A DNA stretch of 5,838 bases from Anaerolineae bacterium (GTDB lineage: Bacteria > Chloroflexota > Anaerolineae > CG2-30-64-16), in the NCBI GenBank assembly GCA_025454565.1, contig JALOOE010000527.1, forward strand, positions 1 to 5,838. The letters run 5' to 3'. This document shows, piece by piece, positions 1-5,438 of the stretch. The stretch's first letter is position 1; each line of letters opens with the position of its first letter. The notes below the pieces were generated by a model. It was given only the letters and a program-made list of their open reading frames with translations, was not told the DNA's origin and did not search any database. The position numbers and the translations under genes are program-made.

Positions 1-675
1 GATGCGCGCTGCCGCCCCGCTGGTCAACGGCTCGCCGTGACCCACGCACAGCACTTCGCTGTCGAACTCGGCCAAACGGCGCAACGATGCCCGATGCTGC
101 TTGGGGTTGAGCAGAAAGCCGGGCCAGCCTAACTGGAACGTCGGCCAGGTGCAGATCGCGTCACCGGCGATCAGCGCGCGTCGCTCCTGCCAGAAAAAGG
201 CGAGGTGGCCGGGTGAATGCCCCGGTGCATGTACGACCCGCACCGGACCCACCAAATCGCCATCATGAACAAACCCATCCACATGAACAGGCGGGTGCTT
301 GATGAAGCCGAGGTTGTTCGCCACCTGGAGCGGCCAGGTGCGCACGGGGCTATGAGGCAACCACGACACCTGCTGCGCGGCCCGATCGCCCGAGATCAGG
401 TCGGCCTCCCACTCATGCGCGTAAACGGGCGCGCCGCTCAACTCCTTGAGCAGCGCCAATCCGCCGAGGTGCGACCGATGCGAGTGCGTCATGATAATCC
501 GCTTGAGATCCTTGACCGTCTTGCCGATCTGCGCGATTTGGCCGAGGATCCGCCTGGCGTCCGTATCGTAAAGCGTATCGATGAGCGTCAGTTCTTTGCC
601 GTCGTCGAGCAGGTAGGCATGGACATAGGCGCCCTTCTGTTGCCACAAGCTGTGAATTCCAGGGGCGATTTCCAT
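1..675 (-). CDS. Metallo-beta-lactamase-fold hydrolase (3' end outside window)
   Basis: The reverse strand is open from an ATG at 675 to the left edge, giving 225 residues without a stop. The protein begins MEIAPGIHSL and has the MBL fold landmarks in order: a strand with LIDT (31-34), the THSHRSHLGG metal motif (63-72), APGHSPGH (150-157), AGD (170-172) and a late VGHGEP (211-216). Putative zinc ligands are H64, H66, H69, H153, D172 and H213. The usual HxHxDH aspartate is serine here (S68), which is unusual because that residue normally binds the second metal. Family members hydrolyse thioesters, lactones, glyoxalase-type or other ester substrates in the cytoplasm; the substrate cannot be told from sequence. 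The start is supported by GGAGGT (693-688), although its 12-nt spacing to the ATG is long, and no better in-frame start exists upstream. A consensus promoter lies 50-80 bp upstream. The gene is divergent from the small peptide gene. Family confident; function open. Confidence 0.9.
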   Translation of the reverse strand, partial: MEIAPGIHSLWQQKGAYVHAYLLDDGKELTLIDTLYDTDARRILGQIAQIGKTVKDLKRIIMTHSHRSHLGGLALLKELSGAPVYAHEWEADLISGDRAAQQVSWLPHSPVRTWPLQVANNLGFIKHPPVHVDGFVHDGDLVGPVRVVHAPGHSPGHLAFFWQERRALIAGDAICTWPTFQLGWPGFLLNPKQHRASLRRLAEFDSEVLCVGHGEPLTSGAAARI

Positions 676-703
676 TTGTTCGGCATTACCTCCGCCATGA
701 TGT

Positions 704-734
704 ATAATTTGCATTATCCTTGTTCTATTATAAT
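704..734. promoter_or_regulatory. Pair of AT-rich palindromes at the MBL promoter, possible operator
   Basis: ATTATAAT (727-734) is a perfect 8-bp palindrome that contains the -10 box. ATAAT-TTGC-ATTAT (704-717) is a second inverted repeat lying just downstream of the predicted transcription start. Their centres (730.5 and 710.5) are 20 bp apart, close to two helical turns, which would place them on one face of the DNA. A repressor site is possible, but AT-rich promoter DNA gives short palindromes by chance, so this is a weak call. Confidence 0.3.
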
Positions 735-756
735 TCAGACACAAAGACGTTGTCAA
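727..756 (-). promoter_or_regulatory. Consensus sigma70-type promoter of the MBL hydrolase
   Basis: Reading the minus strand, TTGACA (756-751) is followed by 18 bp and TATAAT (732-727), a perfect match to both consensus boxes. Transcription should start near 720, giving a leader of about 45 nt before the ATG at 675. The -35 boxes of this and the opposite promoter (806-811) are about 50 bp apart, so a regulator bound between them could act on both. Confidence 0.85.
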
Positions 757-805
757 GCATTTGGTGCCCCAGGCTGGATTGCTCCACAAAGCGCTGCTGC
801 TTAGT

Positions 806-834
806 TTGACAGAATACGGGGAACGGATTATGCT
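806..834 (+). promoter_or_regulatory. Strong promoter for the small peptide transcript
   Basis: TTGACA (806-811), 17 bp, then TATGCT (829-834): a perfect -35 box, optimal spacing and a 4-of-6 -10 box, followed at once by a second TATGCT overlap. The start should be near 841, leaving a leader of about 46 nt before the ATG at 887. It is the only convincing plus-strand promoter between 676 and rsgA, so it may also serve rsgA by readthrough. Confidence 0.8.
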
Positions 835-886
835 ATGCTCACTATTCAGGCACACCCTGTCACTATCTCAGAAAGGAGGCGAGATC

Positions 887-964
887 ATGTCAAATAGCGA
901 AGTCTTGGCGCAAGCCGTTCCGGTTTGCGTGGGTCGAACTTGCCTCCATACCGAGGAAGAGTGA
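887..964 (+). CDS. 25-residue peptide, possible leader peptide
   Basis: A short reading frame of 25 codons plus TGA begins with MSNSEVLAQA and ends with GRTCLHTEEE. It is preceded by AAAGGAGG (872-879), a near-perfect Shine-Dalgarno at 7-nt spacing, and by a consensus-like promoter, so it is very likely translated although it would be missed by ordinary length cut-offs. The peptide has no signal sequence or membrane segment. It has two cysteines in VCVGRTC, a spacing (Cys-x4-Cys) that recalls the first strand of thioredoxin-like [2Fe-2S] ferredoxins, and an acidic EEE tail. Two intrinsic terminators follow. It lies 216 bp upstream of rsgA, which lacks its own visible promoter. It may be a regulatory leader peptide, a stand-alone small protein, or the stump of a longer gene. 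I do not recognise a family. Confidence 0.65.
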   Translation: MSNSEVLAQAVPVCVGRTCLHTEEE

Positions 965-996
965 GAGAACAGTAGCCTTCATTCTCCATGCCTTCC
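955..996 (+). other. Possible RNA hairpin between peptide stop and first terminator
   Basis: GGAAG (955-959) can pair with CTTCC (992-996), and inside it GAGAA (965-969) can pair with TTCTC (982-986), with a symmetrical 5-by-5 internal loop and a 12-nt apical loop. The structure covers the last codons and stop of the peptide gene and ends one base before the stem of the first terminator. A ribosome finishing the peptide would melt it. The stems are short, so this is only a candidate pause hairpin. Confidence 0.25.
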
Positions 997-997
997 C

Positions 998-1038
998 GGC
1001 CATGAGGCGGTGTGATCCGCGCCCCTCATGGCCTTTTT
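998..1038 (+). terminator. Intrinsic terminator 1 after the small peptide gene
   Basis: GGCCATGAGG (998-1007) pairs perfectly with CCTCATGGCC (1024-1033), giving a 10-bp stem that runs straight into TTTTT (1034-1038) and then GTTTG. The loop is 16 nt and can form a further CGG/CCG pairing. This is a textbook Rho-independent terminator. It lies 33 nt after the peptide stop codon. Confidence 0.85.
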
Positions 1039-1100
1039 GTTTGTCCGCCGCGCCCCGCGCTTTCCAGGGCCTTTGGCAGTAGGACGACATCGATCGAGCA

Positions 1101-1130
1101 GGCCATGAGTGTGTCACTCATGGCCTTTTT
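1101..1130 (+). terminator. Intrinsic terminator 2, near-duplicate of terminator 1
   Basis: GGCCATGAGTG (1101-1111) and CACTCATGGCC (1115-1125) form a perfect 11-bp stem with a 3-nt TGT loop, followed by TTTTT (1126-1130). It shares GGCCATGAG in the 5' arm and the 15-mer CTCATGGCCTTTTTG (1117-1131) with terminator 1 (1025-1039), so the two look like copies. It ends 50 bp before the rsgA start. Confidence 0.88.
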
Positions 1131-1168
1131 GATTTCCCAGCCCACCGCCGGCGGATTGGGCAGCTCAT

Positions 1169-1177
1169 GGAGAAGGA
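1169..1177 (+). promoter_or_regulatory. Ribosome binding site selecting the TTG start of rsgA
   Basis: GGAGAAGGA is a Shine-Dalgarno-like stretch; its GGAG (1169-1172) is 8 nt before TTG at 1181. The next in-frame ATG, at 1202, has no such element upstream. This favours TTG as the initiation codon, which would lower translation relative to ATG. Confidence 0.65.
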
Positions 1178-1180
1178 ACA

Positions 1181-2383
1181 TTGGCTACTCGCACAGATCG
1201 TATGTGGGAACATATCCGAGCGGATCAGGCGCTGCGGCAGATTCGCAAAGAAAAGAAGAGCGCGCCAAAGGAAGAACGGGTGCGCCAAAAGGGTTGGGCT
1301 TCGCACTATGGGGAACAGGGCGAAACCTTCGATGATCTGGATCTCCCCGATATCGAACGGGTGGTGCCGCTCGGCGAGCAAGAGCGCCGTCGCGCCAACA
1401 CCATGCGCGTCGCGGGTGGCGCAATCTCGCCTTCGCCGGATCTCTCCGCACCACCCGTCGCACACAAGGCGACGGAGGCGAGCGGCACAGTGATCGAGGT
1501 AAGCCAGGGGCTGTGCCGCGTGAGCTTGACAGAGGGAGATTCGCTGCTTTGCGAAGTGCGGCGGTCGCTCAAGGCGAACGACACCGGCTTCACCAACATC
1601 GTGGCAGTGGGAGATGAGGTACTGATCTCGCGTAACGGAGCGGAGCGTGGCTACGTCGAGGCCGTGCTGCCTCGTCGTAGTGTGCTGACGCGACCCGATC
1701 CGTTTTACACGCATCTGCGGCAGGTGATCGTCGCTAACGTCGATCAGGTCCTGGTCGTGGCTTCGTGGCGCGAACCGGCGTTCTGGCCCGAGCTGGTTGA
1801 TCGTTATCTGATCGCGGCGGCGCGCACCGGTTTGACGCCGATCATCTGCGTCAACAAGGTGGATCTGGCGGAAGACCCCGCCGAACCGCAAACCGTCTTG
1901 CACGCTTACTGCGAGGCCGGGTATACCGTCCTGCTGACCAGCGCCCAGAACCGTCTGGGCGTGGATGGGTTGCGCCGGCTGCTCCAGGGGCGCACCACAG
2001 CGCTGGCCGGGCTATCGGGCGTCGGCAAGTCGTCGCTCCTCAGCGCAGTGGAGCCGGGGCTGCACCTGCGCGTGGGCGAAGTCAACGAACGGCACCACGA
2101 GGGCCGGCACACGACCACCCAGTCGTCACTCCATCGTTTGGCGGAAGGCGGCTTCGTGGTGGATACACCGGGCATCCGTGAGTTCGGTCTCAGCGGTCTC
2201 CGCCGCCGCGATCTGGCGGGCTGCTACCCGGAGATCGCGATGCTGCACGGCGACTGCCAGTTCGAGGACTGTATGCATATGCGCGAGCCCGACTGCGCCG
2301 TCAGGCTCGCCGTTCGCCGGGGCAGCGTCTCGCCGATGCGCTACGATAGCTATCGCAAGATCCTCGCCTCGTTGCCCGGTTGA
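1181..2383 (+). CDS. rsgA: Ribosome small-subunit-dependent GTPase A (RsgA/YloQ/YjeQ)
   Basis: RsgA is a cytoplasmic GTPase that binds the maturing 30S subunit, checks its decoding centre and hydrolyses GTP on release. The 400-residue product has the diagnostic circularly permuted motif order: G4 NKVD (225-228), G5-like TSAQ (253-256), the P-loop GLSGVGKSS (277-285), switch I with HEGRHTTT (306-313) and G3 DTPG (328-331). An OB-fold (about 101-150, GTVIEVSQG onward) precedes the GTPase. The C-terminal zinc finger has C359, C364, H366 and C372 in CQFEDCMH...C. The protein is about 100 residues longer than typical RsgA because of a charged N-terminal extension (1-100) with a basic stretch at 22-38, which could contact rRNA (inference). 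The start is TTG. A hairpin follows the stop and no promoter is evident after terminator 2, so transcription may come from 806-834. Confidence 0.95.
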   Translation: MATRTDRMWEHIRADQALRQIRKEKKSAPKEERVRQKGWASHYGEQGETFDDLDLPDIERVVPLGEQERRRANTMRVAGGAISPSPDLSAPPVAHKATEASGTVIEVSQGLCRVSLTEGDSLLCEVRRSLKANDTGFTNIVAVGDEVLISRNGAERGYVEAVLPRRSVLTRPDPFYTHLRQVIVANVDQVLVVASWREPAFWPELVDRYLIAAARTGLTPIICVNKVDLAEDPAEPQTVLHAYCEAGYTVLLTSAQNRLGVDGLRRLLQGRTTALAGLSGVGKSSLLSAVEPGLHLRVGEVNERHHEGRHTTTQSSLHRLAEGGFVVDTPGIREFGLSGLRRRDLAGCYPEIAMLHGDCQFEDCMHMREPDCAVRLAVRRGSVSPMRYDSYRKILASLPG

Positions 2384-2394
2384 GTATCGCCACA

Positions 2395-2427
2395 GAGCAG
2401 GGTGCGGTCACAGGCTGTGCCCTGCTC
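2395..2427 (+). terminator. Hairpin after rsgA, possible weak terminator
   Basis: GAGCAGGGTGCGG (2395-2407) pairs with CTGTGCCCTGCTC (2415-2427) around a 7-nt loop. There are eight Watson-Crick pairs at the base, then a mix with three G-T wobbles. There is no T-run directly after the stem; only CTTATTTTC begins 15 nt later. It begins 11 nt after the rsgA stop. It could end the rsgA message or stabilise its 3' end. Confidence 0.45.
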
Positions 2428-2470
2428 CAGAACCATCCCCCCTTATTTTCGCCGTAGAGTCAGCGAATGC

Positions 2471-2476
2471 TAGAAT
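2471..2476 (+). promoter_or_regulatory. -10-like box 6 nt before the phosphatase ATG (leaderless candidate)
   Basis: TAGAAT (2471-2476) is followed by six bases and then ATG (2483), placing the expected transcription start on or next to the start codon. The G-rich tract AGGGGG touches the ATG and is too close to act as a Shine-Dalgarno. No clear -35 box is present at 17-18 bp (TTCGCC or TTTCGC), so the promoter call is tentative. Confidence 0.35.
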
Positions 2477-2482
2477 AGGGGG

Positions 2483-3139
2483 ATGGAACTCTATATCATT
2501 CGACATGCCCAGTCCGCGAATAATGCGCTGGCCGACGAGCGGGAACGCGTCTGCGACCCGCACTTAACCGAGTTGGGCCGGCAGCAGGCCGAGCTGCTGG
2601 CGGCTCACCTGACGGCGGGCCCCGATCTGCATCCCATCCGGCCATGGCTCACTTCGCCCAGCGCGAATGGTCACGGCTATGGCATCACCCGCCTGTACAC
2701 CAGTCCCATGCGCCGTTGCCTTCAGACCACGCTGCCGATCGCGCGGGCGCTCGGTCTGACGCCCGAAGTGTGGGTAGACATCCACGAGCATGGCGGCATC
2801 TGGCTCGATCACGGCGAGGCGGCCGGTCGACGCGGTTATCCCGGCATCACCCGCGGCGAGCTATCCGCGGAGTTTCCAGGATACAGCATACCGGATCGTG
2901 TGAGCGAGACCGGCTGGTGGCGAGGCGCCTATGAAGAACTCGAGGCGGCGCAAGCCAGGGCCGAACGCGTGGCCGAAACGCTGCGCGGCTGGGGGGCGTT
3001 GGATGAGAAGATCGCTCTCGTCAGTCACGGCGCGTTCGGGAGCCTGCTGCTGAGCGCGTTATTGGGCGAAGCGACGCAGCCGGTCTTCTACCATCTCGAC
3101 AACACCAGTATCTCACTCATCCGATGCGCGTCGCCGTAG
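2483..3139 (+). CDS. Histidine phosphatase superfamily protein (phosphoglycerate-mutase-like)
   Basis: The 218-residue protein starts MELYIIRHAQS with the superfamily RHG-type signature (R7, H8 as the phospho-accepting histidine). It continues with the DPHLTELGRQQA segment (25-36), LYTSPMRRCLQT with R77/R78 (71-81), HEHGG with E102 as probable proton donor, and VSHGAF with the second catalytic H182. Length and motif order fit cytoplasmic phosphatases of branch 1, whose substrates range from sugar phosphates to nucleotides. An insert of about 15 residues (50-65) precedes the TSPMRR strand, and a family-typical HLDNTSISLI closes the domain. The substrate cannot be assigned. The stop overlaps the next gene by 16 bp, so the two are probably co-transcribed and coupled. 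A -10-like box sits 6 nt before the ATG, with no usable ribosome binding site. Confidence 0.92.
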   Translation: MELYIIRHAQSANNALADERERVCDPHLTELGRQQAELLAAHLTAGPDLHPIRPWLTSPSANGHGYGITRLYTSPMRRCLQTTLPIARALGLTPEVWVDIHEHGGIWLDHGEAAGRRGYPGITRGELSAEFPGYSIPDRVSETGWWRGAYEELEAAQARAERVAETLRGWGALDEKIALVSHGAFGSLLLSALLGEATQPVFYHLDNTSISLIRCASP

Positions 3140-4065
3140 TTCAAGCGGCCCCGGTCTTCTTCGATCGCGACGCCACCGTTGCCAAAGTCGCTGAGTTGAC
3201 CGACGCGGCCGCCGCCAACAATGCCCGGTTGATCCTCTTCCCCGAGGCGTTCATCCCCGCCTACCCGCGTGGGTTGAGCTTTGGGGCGGTCGTGGGCAGC
3301 CGCACGCCGGCGGGCCGGCAGCTATGGGCGCGCTACTGGGCCAACTCGGTGCCCGTGCCCGGACCAACGACCGAGGCGCTGGGGGCGATGGCGCGGCGGG
3401 CACGCGCCTATCTTGCCGTGGGGGTGATCGAGCAGGAGGGCGAGCTCGGCCGCGGCACCCTGTATTGCACACTGCTCTACTTCGGGCCGGACGGCGCGCT
3501 GCTGGGCAAGCATCGCAAGCTCATGCCTACCGCCGCCGAACGGGTCATCTGGGGCCAGGGCGATGGCAGCACACTGACCGTGCTCGATACTGAGATCGGC
3601 CGCATCGGCGGGCTCATCTGTTGGGAGAACTATATGCCGCTGGCGCGCATGGCGCTCTATGCCAAGGGCGTGCAGATTTACCTGGCGCCCACCGCCGATG
3701 CGCGCGAGACGTGGCAAGGTACGCTGCGCCACATCGCCTGCGAGGGGCGTTGCTTCGTGCTCGGCTGCAACCAATTCGTGGCGAAAAGCCACTTGCCGGC
3801 ATCTCTGGAGGGGTTGGAAGAGCTGGCGGACGCACCGGAGATTCTGTGCCGCGGCGGCAGCGCGATCATCTCGCCGCTGGGCGATGTCATCGCCGGGCCG
3901 CTGTACGACCGGGAAGGCATCCTTTATGCGGATCTTGATCTGCTGCAAGTGATCGAGGGCAAGTTCGACTTCGACGTAGCCGGCCACTATGCCCGACCGG
4001 ACGTGTTTCAAATGGCCGTGAATGAACGATCTCAGTCACCCGTGATCTGGACAAGAAGCGACTGA
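3124..4065 (+). CDS. Nitrilase-family carbon-nitrogen hydrolase
   Basis: The 313-residue protein has the complete nitrilase-superfamily triad: E41 in LFPEAFIPAYPRG, K132 in KHRKLMPT and the nucleophile C166 in GGLICWENYMPLAR. The latter, with the RHIACEGRCFVLGCNQ stretch (202-217), resembles true nitrilases (branch 1: nitrile to carboxylate plus ammonia, or cyanide-hydrating relatives) more than amidases or N-carbamoylases. Length is close to the 310-350 residues usual for that branch, and the end (HYARPDVFQ, 288-296) matches the C-terminal oligomerisation segment seen in such enzymes. The substrate is not determined. The ATG lies inside the last codons of the phosphatase in another frame and has no Shine-Dalgarno, which points to translational coupling by terminating ribosomes. 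No strong terminator follows; a GCACGC/GCGTGC hairpin (4073-4094) lacks a T-run. Confidence 0.93.
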   Translation: MRVAVVQAAPVFFDRDATVAKVAELTDAAAANNARLILFPEAFIPAYPRGLSFGAVVGSRTPAGRQLWARYWANSVPVPGPTTEALGAMARRARAYLAVGVIEQEGELGRGTLYCTLLYFGPDGALLGKHRKLMPTAAERVIWGQGDGSTLTVLDTEIGRIGGLICWENYMPLARMALYAKGVQIYLAPTADARETWQGTLRHIACEGRCFVLGCNQFVAKSHLPASLEGLEELADAPEILCRGGSAIISPLGDVIAGPLYDREGILYADLDLLQVIEGKFDFDVAGHYARPDVFQMAVNERSQSPVIWTRSD

Positions 4066-4084
4066 ACGGAACGCACGCTGTAAA

Positions 4085-4330
4085 CACGGCGTGCAACTCG
4101 GCGGTGGACGGCGCCACGCCTCTCGCTCGGTCGTACCATCCTGGCCGACATGCGGCGTCCTGATCCTCGACGAAGCTATCACATCGGTCGACGCCGAAGC
4201 TGTAGCGGTCGTCACCGGCGTCGTGCTGATGGTCCACGATCGCCTCAGCATCACCATGGTCGGCGCCATCGTGAGCATCCCGCTGGTCTTCTGGGTTTGG
4301 GCGTGTCAAGAAACAAGTTCCCGTTCTGGC
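4085..4330 (+). pseudogene. Decayed fragment of an ABC-exporter ATP-binding domain
   Basis: No single frame encodes a sensible protein, but stitching frames recovers the second half of an ABC-exporter nucleotide-binding domain. From 4088 one reads GVQLGGGRR, matching the GVQLSGGQR signature with Ser changed to Gly. After loss of one base at about 4115-4116, 4117-4155 reads RLSLGRTILADMR. One extra base (4156) restores the first frame: VLILDEAITSVDAEA (4157-4201), the Walker B and D-loop. Then DRLSITMV (4238-4261) leads to a possible H-loop His-Arg (4267-4272) and, in the third frame, GRVKKQ (4299-4316), like the GRVVEQG that follows the H-loop in exporters. Walker A, the N-terminal half of the domain and the membrane domain are absent. 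It is a relic wedged between nitrilase and the secreted-protein gene. The Walker B to D-loop part is convincing; the tail is less so. Confidence 0.7.
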
Positions 4331-4424
4331 TCGGTCGGAGACCGGCGAGAGCAGGAAGTTATACTTTGACAAGCCCTTTGTGTTGACGGCGCGTGGACTG
4401 TCGTCACCTGTTCCTATGACGCGC
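4331..4424. other. Convergent intergenic remainder, no feature recognised
   Basis: Between the ABC relic and the stop of the minus-strand secreted-protein gene I see no gene and no convincing terminator. GCGCGT (4390-4395) and ACGCGC (4419-4424) could pair around a long loop, but no T-run accompanies them on either strand. Confidence 0.3.
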
Positions 4425-5432
4425 TCAGCCCCGTCGACGCACGACCACAAGCACGCCAGCCAGCATGCCGGCTCCAGCCAACGCACCCAGTCCGCCGAAC
4501 AGGAAGCCCCCATGTGCGCCCCCGGCTGCAGGCTGCTCCGCTGAGGACGCGCCGGGAGTAGCCGATGGCCTGGGCGGCAGGGTCGATGAGGGCGTCATCG
4601 TCGGCGTCTCAGTGGCCGTCGGTGTGGGTGTGATCGTGGGCGTATGCGTCGCGGTCGGCGTCGGCGTGTGAGTCGGCGTGGCCGTCGCCGTGGGGGTTGC
4701 TGTGCGCGTCGGCGTGGCCGTGGGCGGCACAGCGGTGGGCGGAACGCGCGTCGGCAAGATCGCCGTCGGCACAGGCGTAGGCGGCACGGCGGTTGGGGGC
4801 GGCTGCGCCGGCTGCACCGGGTCTCGGATCAAACTGACCATATCGATGTACAGCACGCTATTGGGAATCGATTGGTTGTGATCAATCTTGACGAAAACCG
4901 TCACCGCCGGCGCCTGTGCGACAGCGCTGACATCCAGGTTAACGTCGGGCGGCGGATAGTTGAGATACTTGCCATCGCCCCAATAATCCATGCCCCAGAC
5001 GACCTTCGGCGAGTTTGGATCGACGCCGCCGGTCGGATCGATGCCCAGACGCCGCCCGTAGGCGCTGGCGTTAACGCTCCCGGAAGCAAAACCCAGCGAT
5101 GCCTTGTAGGCCGTGCCCGGCTGCAGACCATCGACGCGCGTGTAGATCGCTGCAAGATAGGTGCCGTTTGAGTCGAGCCGCAGCGAATCGCCGGAAGCCG
5201 AATGCGATTCGCTGCCGCGGGCCGGTACGAAGTTCACCTGCCCCGACATGATGATAGGCGAGAACCCCGAGGGCATGTTGCCTGAGAAGCTGTTGAAATC
5301 GCAGTTCGGTATTAGGTCGTTGGGATCGCAGCCATGGGCGCCGGCCGCATAGATGACGCCTGAAGATGTCGTGGAGAACAGAACCAGCAGCGCGAACATG
5401 AGTCCGCCGGCCGATGAACGCAACACTCGCAT
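4425..5432 (-). CDS. Secreted Pro/Thr-rich protein with beta-sandwich-like domain and C-terminal membrane anchor
   Basis: From ATG 5432 the product is 335 residues. Residues 1-30 form a signal peptide (MRVLRSS, a hydrophobic core, then VIYAA as likely cleavage region). Residues 35-203 look like a jelly-roll, carbohydrate-binding-type domain: NCDFNSFSG near the start, GLQPGTAY (102-109), RLGIDPTGGVDPNSPKVVW (128-146) and a closing VLYIDMVSL strand. Residues 205-295 are a low-complexity linker of PT, PTA and PTP units. Residues 308-331 are a Gly/Ala/Leu/Val membrane segment followed by RRRG, so the C-terminus would lie inside and the domain outside. Such architecture is common in Chloroflexota surface proteins; ligand and role are unknown. 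A longer reading frame begins at 5525, but a consensus promoter lies inside it 6 nt before 5432, and only the 5432 start puts the signal peptide at the N-terminus. Confidence 0.85.
   Translation of the reverse strand: MRVLRSSAGGLMFALLVLFSTTSSGVIYAAGAHGCDPNDLIPNCDFNSFSGNMPSGFSPIIMSGQVNFVPARGSESHSASGDSLRLDSNGTYLAAIYTRVDGLQPGTAYKASLGFASGSVNASAYGRRLGIDPTGGVDPNSPKVVWGMDYWGDGKYLNYPPPDVNLDVSAVAQAPAVTVFVKIDHNQSIPNSVLYIDMVSLIRDPVQPAQPPPTAVPPTPVPTAILPTRVPPTAVPPTATPTRTATPTATATPTHTPTPTATHTPTITPTPTATETPTMTPSSTLPPRPSATPGASSAEQPAAGGAHGGFLFGGLGALAGAGMLAGVLVVVRRRG
4590..4800. repeat. Low-complexity DNA encoding the Pro-Thr linker
   Basis: The plus strand consists of imperfect short units such as GTCGGCGTGGGC and GTCGGCGT, which on the minus strand encode PT-type tandem units (PTPTAT, PTHTPT and similar). 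Units vary by synonymous and non-synonymous changes and have no constant spacer. Such tracts are prone to slippage and length variation between strains. Confidence 0.8.
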
Positions 5433-5438
5433 GAGGGA

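Noticed and set aside
217..804. 195-codon plus-strand reading frame
   Set aside because: It is antisense to the MBL hydrolase, whose motifs are clear, and extends through two promoters; it shows no recognisable domain.
761..964. 67-codon frame ending with the small peptide
   Set aside because: The upstream part crosses the promoter at 806-834; only the part from ATG 887 has a ribosome binding site.
1118..1903. 261-codon minus-strand reading frame
   Set aside because: It is antisense to rsgA, starts inside the GTPase region and has no ribosome binding site or family motif.
4073..4094. GCACGC/GCGTGC hairpin after the nitrilase as a terminator
   Set aside because: The stem is only 6 bp, there is no T-run, and its 3' arm overlaps the ABC relic coding remnant.
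4091..4369. 92-codon plus-strand frame as an intact small gene
   Set aside because: It includes the Walker B stretch but reads out of frame through the signature and H-loop regions, so it is better described as part of a pseudogene.
3887..4513. 208-codon minus-strand reading frame
   Set aside because: It overlaps the nitrilase end, the ABC relic and the secreted-protein gene in another frame, with an implausible composition.
4590..4800. Repeats resembling a CRISPR or satellite array
   Set aside because: Units are short and irregular without unique spacers, and they encode the Pro-Thr linker.
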